A DNA stretch of 64,000 bases from contig JAUJEB010000009.1 in NCBI GenBank assembly GCA_030442055.1, positions 62,001-126,000 of the forward strand, in the 5' to 3' direction. Below are positions 52,386-58,827 of this stretch, piece after piece. The notes beneath the pieces were generated by a model. That model did no database searches and was not told the DNA's origin. It saw nothing but the letters and a program-made list of their open reading frames with translations. Position numbers and translations under genes: made by a program. Every line of letters begins with the position of its first letter. Position 1 is the stretch's first letter. This DNA comes from Agaribacillus aureus. GTDB taxonomy: Bacteria; Bacteroidota; Bacteroidia; Cytophagales; Cyclobacteriaceae.

Positions 52386-52729
52386 GGTTGCAAAAAGATT
52401 TTCATGACCAATCTACAAATAATCGTCGATCCAAGCAATTGGTCTTAGTGCAAGTTTAGAGACATTTTAACGAAACGCTAATAAGTAGTTAAGTATGAGA
52501 TCTCAATATTCTTTTGATCTCAAAGATGTTTTGAAGATCCCATTTTTTTATTGACAGTTTTTGGAAATAGTTCTTGTCATGTCGAAGGCATCGATCTTTT
52601 CAAATCCGTATTTTGAGAATAGCCGGGATAGCTATGGTAGTCTGGAGAACCCTGCAAGTCATAAACTTTTACCAATAGTCATAAACTTCCGTTTTTAAGC
52701 TTAATTTGAAACCGAAGAAGAGGTGCCGG
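52386..52729. other. 344-bp region upstream of fecI with repeats
   Basis: Gap between the permease gene end and the fecI start, both minus strand. It contains AGTCATAAACTT twice (52657-52668 and 52677-52688), exactly 20 bp apart. It also has a perfect palindrome TGAGATCTCA at 52496-52505 and a related TTGATCTCAA at 52514-52523. The promoter of fecI should lie here, but no clear TAnnTTTG match was found. Confidence 0.5.
52657..52688. repeat. 12-bp direct repeat with 20-bp period
   Basis: Two exact copies of AGTCATAAACTT begin at 52657 and 52677. A 20-bp period is about two helical turns, so both copies face the same side of the DNA, as in tandem regulator sites. It lies about 270-300 bases upstream of fecI and 40-70 bases past the permease stop. 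Confidence 0.5.
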
Positions 52730-55330
52730 TTATTCATCCTTCAGGCAGTTCACCGGATTGACGCGCGCTGCTTTTATGGTTTGCAACCCAACAGTAATCC
52801 AGGCGATAAAAAGTACCAATATACCGGCCCCGGCAAAGTACCACCATTCCAGGTCAATTCTGTAAGCAAAACTGTCTAGCCAGTTTTTGGCTAGCAAGTA
52901 GCTTGCAGGCAGCGAAATGACGATAGAAATAATTATTGTTTTTGTAAAATTACCAGTCAGCAGGCGGACTATATCAAATGCGTTTGATCCCATTATTTTG
53001 CGAATACCGATTTCCTTTATTCGCCGTTCGGTTGTAAAGCTCGCCAGCCCAAATAATCCCAGACAAGAAATTAAGATGGCCAACCCGGCAAAGTATTTTG
53101 AAAGTGCGGAAACTTTGTTTTCGGAATCATAAAGCATCTGATAATCCTCGTCCAAAAATGTAAATTCAAACGGGTAGTTCGGATGGAATTTCTCATAGAT
53201 TTCTTTTAGGTTTTCGATGGTAGTTTCTTCAGCCCCGTTCTTAATTTTTACCATAACTGTCCTTCCATTTGGACCATATCTGAAAAAAACAGGTCTTATG
53301 CTTTCATGTAGCGAGGTGTAGTGAAAGTTTTTAACTACTCCTATTATTTGCATCTCCCTTTGATTTCTTTTGACGTATTTACCAATTGGATCTTTGAAAC
53401 CGATCATTTTTGCGGCAGCTTCATTTATAACAAGTTTTGAAAATTCGTTGCTGTATTCGTGCGAAAAAGAACGCCCTTCCTTTAGCTCTATACCAAGCGT
53501 TTCAATAAAATTATAATTAACCTCCGGGCTCGGAAATACAATTTCTCCATCCTCCGGAGTGCTACCTTGCCATGAATAACCAGCGTTAAGATTGATTTGC
53601 TTCATAATATTCCCAGCAATAGTTGATGCATTCACAACCCCTGGTGTATTCTTTAATTCTGAAAGGAAAACCTCAAAACCATTAACATCTATCTCCCCTT
53701 GCCTTTGGAAAGTGATGACATTGTCTTGATCATAGCCAAGATTTTTGGTTTGAGTAAGTTCGATCTGCTTGTAAATGACCAGAAAGCCAACAATAAAAAC
53801 AGCGGATAAAGTAAGCTGAAATATGACCAAAACTCTCCGTACCAATAATTCATTAAAAGCAGTACCGAATTTCCCCTTTAAAACGGTGGCCGGATTAAAT
53901 CCGGAGAGATAAAATGCCGGATAAATGCCGGAGATAATCCCCGTTACTAATACGATACCTACAATTGATAATGTATCTGGGATATCTGGATTCAGGTGCA
54001 GATGTTTTTCTGTAATGATGTTAAATTGAGGAAGTAGCAAAACAACTATCAGTAAGGCAACTGCCAGGGATAAAATTGCCATGAGCGTGGATTCTCCCAA
54101 AAACTGAATAATAAGTGCTCCTCTATTTATTCCTATTGCCTTTTTTATCCCAATCGCCTTCATTTTCCTGGACGCCTGAGCTGTGGACAGATTCATAAAA
54201 TTTATACAGGCAATGAGTAATATAAATAAGGCGATAGCAAAAAATAGCCGTACGTACATAATCCTACCCCCCACTGGTACACCATTTTCGTACTTACCGT
54301 ATAGATATCTTTTTGAATATTGCTGTACAAACAGGCTACATTTTTCCCGCTGCGGATGTTTTGAACCCAAAAATCCAGCAATTTTTTCATTAAAACGTTC
54401 GGTATCTGTTCCTTCCTTTAAGACCAAATAGGTATATGCATGATCACTGTTCCAATCTCTTGATTCGGAATTATTATCCAACAATACGTTATAATTAATT
54501 ATAAAATCAAATTGTACGGTTGAGTTAAGTGGTGTATTTTCGAAGATGCCGGAAACCTGGAATATGCTCCTAAGGTTTTCGTTTTTCCATTCTAAGGTTT
54601 TACCAATGATGTTTTCAGTGGGTTTAAATAATTTTTTTGCCAGTCTTTCGGAGATAACAATGCTATTTTTATCTTCCAGTACCAGGTCTTTGTTTCCCCG
54701 GATAAGGTTGTATGAAAAAACACTGAAATAATCTTCATCCGCTAGTATTCCCTTAGCATCCATAAAAATACCCTCGCTCGATACGATTCCTTTTGCCCAG
54801 TTTGACTGATAAACTGTATTGGTGGAGGTAGCAAATTCGACTTCAGGAATTTCTTTTAATAATGCTTTTGCCAAATGGGCTGGCGTATAGTTTCTCGTTA
54901 CAATACCATTTGGTGTATCAAAGTTTTGCATTATCTGGTAGATCTGCCCGTCTTTATCGTGGAACTTATCAACATTCAATTCATCATTTATCCAGAGATA
55001 AATCAATAAAGCACTGGCCAGCCCGGTAGATAACCCTATAATATTAATCAGAAACGAGGTTTTGTAACGCTTAAAGCTTCTGAATGTGAGTATAAAATTG
55101 TGTCGCAACATGGCTATATGATTGAGTTTTTGACTTGTTGTAAAGCTTCTGACAATTCCGGGTCTGAATAGCAGGAGTACATCTTTGATCAGGAGAAATT
55201 TGGCTTTTTTATCACCTAAGGTTTTTTTTCGGTGATCGTATAACTCCAATAAATCCCCTTCAATATCAAGATGGTAATCAGGTTTGCAAAACCATTTTAG
55301 TAGCTTCAAGGGGAGTTTTGGAGGCGGCAT
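52730..55330 (-). CDS. FtsX/MacB-like ABC transporter permease with prefix domain
   Basis: An 866-residue membrane protein. The first ~80 residues match the permease prefix domain found in Bacteroidota (LKLLKWFCKPDYHLDIEGDL). Two MacB_PCD/FtsX units follow, each with a periplasmic domain between membrane helices; the typical FtsX ends are ALFILLIACINFMNLSTAQA and GLFGLASFTTERRIKEIGIRK. There is no ATPase domain or ATPase gene beside it, so it may use a separate MacB-like ATPase or act as a membrane-tension protein. The frame opens with TTG at 55351 overlapping padR by 8 bp. The ATG at 55330 (MPPPKLPLKLLKWF) is preferred. PadR precedes it in the operon. Confidence 0.93.
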   Translation of the reverse strand: MPPPKLPLKLLKWFCKPDYHLDIEGDLLELYDHRKKTLGDKKAKFLLIKDVLLLFRPGIVRSFTTSQKLNHIAMLRHNFILTFRSFKRYKTSFLINIIGLSTGLASALLIYLWINDELNVDKFHDKDGQIYQIMQNFDTPNGIVTRNYTPAHLAKALLKEIPEVEFATSTNTVYQSNWAKGIVSSEGIFMDAKGILADEDYFSVFSYNLIRGNKDLVLEDKNSIVISERLAKKLFKPTENIIGKTLEWKNENLRSIFQVSGIFENTPLNSTVQFDFIINYNVLLDNNSESRDWNSDHAYTYLVLKEGTDTERFNEKIAGFLGSKHPQREKCSLFVQQYSKRYLYGKYENGVPVGGRIMYVRLFFAIALFILLIACINFMNLSTAQASRKMKAIGIKKAIGINRGALIIQFLGESTLMAILSLAVALLIVVLLLPQFNIITEKHLHLNPDIPDTLSIVGIVLVTGIISGIYPAFYLSGFNPATVLKGKFGTAFNELLVRRVLVIFQLTLSAVFIVGFLVIYKQIELTQTKNLGYDQDNVITFQRQGEIDVNGFEVFLSELKNTPGVVNASTIAGNIMKQINLNAGYSWQGSTPEDGEIVFPSPEVNYNFIETLGIELKEGRSFSHEYSNEFSKLVINEAAAKMIGFKDPIGKYVKRNQREMQIIGVVKNFHYTSLHESIRPVFFRYGPNGRTVMVKIKNGAEETTIENLKEIYEKFHPNYPFEFTFLDEDYQMLYDSENKVSALSKYFAGLAILISCLGLFGLASFTTERRIKEIGIRKIMGSNAFDIVRLLTGNFTKTIIISIVISLPASYLLAKNWLDSFAYRIDLEWWYFAGAGILVLFIAWITVGLQTIKAARVNPVNCLKDE

Positions 55331-55343
55331 ATCTGTCTTCTTC

Positions 55344-55676
55344 CTAGTCAAGATTTAACACCAGTTGTGGCAGTGATTTCCAAAGTTCATTTCGTGTCTG
55401 CCGGGTATATTCAATAGCCCTTTTCCCGTAAGCGGTAATGGTAAAATAAAGCTTAGGGCGGCCACCACGGGATTTTGTTGATTCACCATGAGTAGACTGT
55501 AAAAAGCCCTTTTTCTCCAACCTTCTCAAAGTAGTTTGCAGGGCGCCAACGCTTACTTCCCGATCAAGCCGGCCCTCAATTTCATCTTTGATAGTTACAC
55601 CATAAGCATTCCCGTGTAAAATGCCAACGGTCAAGAGTACAATCTCCTCAAATTCGCCGATTTGAAATTTTCTCAT
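55344..55676 (-). CDS. PadR family transcriptional regulator
   Basis: A 110-residue winged-helix regulator of the short PadR class. Segments EFEEIVLLTVGILHGNAYGVTIKDEI and VSVGALQTTLRRLEKKGFL form the helices and the recognition region, and SRGGRPKLYFTITAYGKRAI is the wing. It is the first gene of a padR-permease pair, the usual autoregulated arrangement for this subgroup. A perfect dyad, AATACTA/TAGTATT, lies directly upstream of its ATG. The inducing ligand is unknown. Confidence 0.94.
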   Translation of the reverse strand: MRKFQIGEFEEIVLLTVGILHGNAYGVTIKDEIEGRLDREVSVGALQTTLRRLEKKGFLQSTHGESTKSRGGRPKLYFTITAYGKRAIEYTRQTRNELWKSLPQLVLNLD

Positions 55677-55680
55677 CTTA

Positions 55681-55743
55681 AATACTATAATGTAGTATTG
55701 TAATAATAATAAATTAAAATAGTTAAACCAATTATGTAGTATT
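55681..55743. promoter_or_regulatory. Candidate PadR operator region
   Basis: AATACTA (55681-55687), five bases, and TAGTATT (55693-55699) form a perfect dyad beginning five bases upstream of the padR ATG. A further half-site TAGTATT lies at 55737-55743. A dyad in this position fits PadR autorepression. The sequence was not tested against any known PadR motif. Confidence 0.5.
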
Positions 55744-55938
55744 ATTTTTTCTCGTTTTCATTTCCCTGATTTTCGTGACAAGACAGAGAGGTGTATGCCT
55801 TTTCCGGATTTATGCTTTAGTTGAAAGCTGAAGTTGGTGAAGAAAACCAGGTGGAATGAAATGCACCAACGTTACAATTGTCTGAATAGTCTCCTAGGCG
55901 TTATTTTTGATAGCCTACCTTGTCGCCCTTACGACATC

Positions 55939-56013
55939 TGATGATTAAACTTTAAAGTTTAACGTTTCATGATAATTCCGTGATCATTTTGTGATAATTG
56001 GCCTCTACTTTTG
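55939..56013 (+). promoter_or_regulatory. Promoter region with palindrome and phased direct repeats
   Basis: The elements in order are TGATGATT (55939-55946), a perfect 18-bp palindrome TTAAACTTTAAAGTTTAA (55945-55962), then TGATAATT, TGATCATT and TGATAATT at 55970, 55981 and 55992. These last three repeats are exactly 11 bp apart, one helical turn. They end just before a TACTTTTG -7 element (56006-56013), which is 28 bases upstream of the ATG. The layout suggests cooperative activator or repressor binding. Confidence 0.6.
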
Positions 56014-56040
56014 GCCGTATAATCTTAATTTGAAACATCT

Positions 56041-56943
56041 ATGAAAAAGACATTTTTATTTCTATTATCTATTTTGGCACTGGCTACTGGTTGCAGTGAT
56101 GACGACGATTCAGGGCCAGCTACCAGACAGTTGACATTAAATATCTCAGGCCTTACGGACCTGGGTTCAACCGCGCAATACGAGGGATGGATCATCGTAA
56201 ACGGCGCCGCTATCACCACCGGAACATTTAAGGTTGATGGTAACGGACAATTGTCTACGACTTCTTTTGACGTGGCGGCTGCGGATCTTGACAATGCGGC
56301 GAATTTTGTTTTAACCATAGAGCCCATTCCGGATCCTGACGCCGGTCCCAGTGCAGTGCATATTTTGGGAGGTGACTTTAGCGCCAATAGTGCTAATCTT
56401 ACCATTAGTCATGCTACAGCGTTAGGCACAGGGTTTACCGGAGCCGGCGGCGGCTATATTTTGGCAACGCCGACTACCACGGACGACACCGATGAATTAA
56501 GCGGTGTATGGTTCTTAGATAATTCATCGGGAAGCCCGGTAGCAGGTTTTACAAACTTACCTGACCTGACCTCATTGACCGGCTGGACCTATGAAGGCTG
56601 GGCGGTTATTGATGGCACGCCAGTATCAACCGGTACATTTAATACGGCTGCCGGTATGGATGACAATGCCACTACCTCAAGTTTCAAAGGCACTGATGGG
56701 GATGGCCCAGGATATCCCGGTGAGGACTTTATAAACAACGCACCAGCAGGACTTACTTTCCCTACAAATTTACAAGGAGCGGCAATTGTGGTGTCTATTG
56801 AACCGGTACCGGACAATGATCCATCACCTTTTTTATTGAAACCATTGTCAGGTGATGTTCCGGCGAATGCTGCTGCCATGACATTTTATCAATTAAACAA
56901 TATAGCGGCAAGTACCTATCCGTCCGGTACGGCGACAAGATAA
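56041..56943 (+). CDS. Lipoprotein with two RskA-like domains
   Basis: A 300-residue lipoprotein (lipobox ATGC, Cys18) followed by an acidic SDDDD stretch. Two similar units follow, each resembling the extracytoplasmic anti-sigma-K (RskA) C-terminal domain. YEGW at 47-50 and 184-187, TGTF at 60-63 and 197-200, and IEP at 93-95 and 253-255 are in register, 137 to 160 residues apart. Each unit ends in a (G/S)GD(F/V) turn. There is no transmembrane helix, no cytoplasmic sigma-binding part and no sigma factor gene beside it, so anti-sigma function is unlikely. It may be a surface or periplasmic binding protein built from the same fold. A strong terminator follows it. Confidence 0.78.
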   Translation: MKKTFLFLLSILALATGCSDDDDSGPATRQLTLNISGLTDLGSTAQYEGWIIVNGAAITTGTFKVDGNGQLSTTSFDVAAADLDNAANFVLTIEPIPDPDAGPSAVHILGGDFSANSANLTISHATALGTGFTGAGGGYILATPTTTDDTDELSGVWFLDNSSGSPVAGFTNLPDLTSLTGWTYEGWAVIDGTPVSTGTFNTAAGMDDNATTSSFKGTDGDGPGYPGEDFINNAPAGLTFPTNLQGAAIVVSIEPVPDNDPSPFLLKPLSGDVPANAAAMTFYQLNNIAASTYPSGTATR

Positions 56944-56969
56944 GTTTTGGTCTTGTAATGTTTGTTCGG

Positions 56970-57003
56970 AAGCGAATGACGCCTTGTCATTCGCTTTTTT
57001 GTT
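56970..57003 (+). terminator. Rho-independent terminator
   Basis: AAGCGAATGAC (56970-56980), a five-base loop, and GTCATTCGCTT (56986-56996) form a perfect 11-bp stem followed by a T-run. It ends the lipoprotein transcript and lies just past the 3' end of the convergent gene at 57028. Confidence 0.85.
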
Positions 57004-57027
57004 TTTTGGAAGTGTAAAGTCATGGTG

Positions 57028-58002
57028 TCACTGGCAGAAATTATTAAAATCCAGGTCCACTTCAGCAAACACATCAAAACGCTCACTCCGGGTACGGCCG
57101 GCTACCGAGCCCAATTGCTGAAAATCGTAATTGACATCATCCGTATTCTGCCCTGCCCCGGTTAGGTCAACACATTCCTGGTTCAACATGTCTCTGGCCA
57201 AACCTACTTTTGTTGTCATCAGATCGTGAACAGTTGAAAGGCGGGAAGAAAACAAGGTTGCATCGGCCCCTAAATACCATGCATTATAATTTCTCGTGGC
57301 TTTTATAATTGTTTTTACATCATTAGCCGATTGCAAGCTTGAGATTGTAAAATCCAATAAATTACTGGAGATATTTTGTAGTGTTTCGTCTTCTTCTATG
57401 AAATCTTCTCCATAAAAAGCCTGAATGCAGGCAAGATCCTGGATAAACCGGTGGAGACTTTGAGCATTTGACTCCGTGCAGGCAAGTGCCGGAGGGATGG
57501 CTAAAACAGAGAATTCACCAAAACCATAAAGACTGGCAAACCCCTGGGAGTTACTGGAAGTAGTTGTTGGTATAAAGTACTGCTCGTTTTGGAATTTGTG
57601 AAAGCCTATTATCTCATCAGTTACCGTACCGGCTATAGTAATTGAAAGCGAGACCGGGATAACAAATTCAAGACTTGCCGGCTCCAGGTTAAGGCCAACC
57701 ACAAAAGACACCCTTTCCGGTAGATTATCTACGGTTTCTTGTGCGGTAAGTGTGATGGTGACATTGTCACTTCCTACGATGGCATACCTCGGGATATCCA
57801 GGCGATAGGTATTACCTTTGGTGTCGGTCAGTATAATTGTTCCACCGTTGGCCGGGTTTATCTCCGCGCTTTCAGAGGAGGTGGACAAGGTAACGGTGGG
57901 GTTTAAACTTTGAGGATTAACCGTTATCGATGGTTCCATGCTATCACTCCCGCCACAGGCGCTGACAATGGCAAATAAGAAGAGGTAACTGAAACGACGC
58001 AT
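57028..58002 (-). CDS. Predicted lipoprotein with ZU5-like domain
   Basis: A 324-residue lipoprotein from the ATG at 58002 (lipobox VSAC, Cys16; SACGGSDS). Residues 50-155 have the pattern of ZU5-like or similar Ig-like domains: GGTIILTDTKGNTYRLDIPR, NVTITLTAQETVDNLP and GLNLEPASLEFVIPVSLSI. The C-terminal half is helical with three cysteines and no recognised family. The longer open frame reaching 58122 includes sequence with no signal-peptide character and is rejected. It converges with the double-RskA lipoprotein gene. No regulatory element was recognised upstream, apart from the palindrome array 130-350 bases away. Confidence 0.72.
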   Translation of the reverse strand: MRRFSYLFLFAIVSACGGSDSMEPSITVNPQSLNPTVTLSTSSESAEINPANGGTIILTDTKGNTYRLDIPRYAIVGSDNVTITLTAQETVDNLPERVSFVVGLNLEPASLEFVIPVSLSITIAGTVTDEIIGFHKFQNEQYFIPTTTSSNSQGFASLYGFGEFSVLAIPPALACTESNAQSLHRFIQDLACIQAFYGEDFIEEDETLQNISSNLLDFTISSLQSANDVKTIIKATRNYNAWYLGADATLFSSRLSTVHDLMTTKVGLARDMLNQECVDLTGAGQNTDDVNYDFQQLGSVAGRTRSERFDVFAEVDLDFNNFCQ

Positions 58003-58128
58003 TATAAGGGTTCGGCTATACTCCATTACCGATTGGCAATGATGGAAATAAACTTTGAATTTCTTTTTCATGTGTTTACAATTTATTTTTTGGTCACATG
58101 GAACCTTGCATATTATTGTCATTCTCTT

Positions 58129-58340
58129 GCACCTCCGCTAGCACCTCCACCTTTGGCTGATGAAGTAGCCCTCGGCGTACGCAGTCCGCAGAGCAGCTTT
58201 CTCCGGTCTCTTACGCTTTAGCTTCAGCGACAGCGTACGGCGGTAGCCTTACGCTCGACCGCGTTCGCTTAAGGCTATAGCGAAAGCTACAGCGTAGGCG
58301 CATGGCGAAGGACTCAGCGACACGCGGTATGTGTCGATTA
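58129..58340. repeat. GC-rich array of nested palindromes in a noncoding gap
   Basis: An anomalous patch: 106 of 180 bases (59%) from 58141 to 58320 are G or C, while the flanks are AT-rich. It holds GCACCTCC twice (58129 and 58141) and the palindrome GCGTACGC (58175-58182). TACGCT...AGCGTA occurs twice (58212/58232 and 58250/58291). The 8-bp dyad TAGCCTTA/TAAGGCTA is at 58244-58251 and 58270-58277. A TAGC-GAAA-GCTA hairpin with a GNRA loop is at 58278-58289, TCAGCGACA occurs twice (58224, 58314), and CGACAC/GTGTCG is at 58318-58336. This looks like a palindromic interspersed element (REP- or MITE-like) or a structured RNA. No transposase is nearby. Confidence 0.6.
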
Positions 58341-58827
58341 CGTCATGCTCGGTTTCATGTCATCTTTATATTTTGCTATAGAAACTTCTCAAAGTTAAGC
58401 CCCCGGACAAGCGCTCATTGCCACCCATGTTTCAAATATTAATACGGAGGTTACTAATGTTGACCAATCGGCCAGGTGATACAGTATTCCGATCAACCTG
58501 TCATTAGCAATTTGTCATTTACATCTATGTCTTTTTTGTGTGGAAGGATTCGAAATCTTGGTATTTGATAATATTAACAATACAATTTCGACAATAATTC
58601 ACAGAAAAAACACCTTTGGCCCAGCAAATAGCCGTTAATGTTTCCGTGGGTTTACAATATTTGGCGGCCTTCTGCCATCACCAAATGATTTCTTTTTTGA
58701 CCTCAACATTAAATAAGTTAATCCCAGGGAGATACTTTTTGATTTTCCCTGTCAATTTTTTTCCTTAACTTGCCATTTCCAATAATCAGATTACCCCAAA
58801 CCCTTTTATTTTTTTTAAGCCACCAAA
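58341..58827. other. Noncoding region upstream of the TPR hybrid kinase
   Basis: About 490 AT-rich bases between the palindrome array and the kinase ATG. No reading frame with a recognisable protein, RNA gene or terminator was found. Several TTT-rich segments resemble weak -7 elements, but none matches TAnnTTTG with a partner at the correct distance. Confidence 0.35.

Noticed and set aside
58033-58221. A short plus-strand open frame running into the palindrome array
   Set aside because: Its coding sense depends on the repeat structure, and it starts inside the upstream region of the lipoprotein gene on the other strand.
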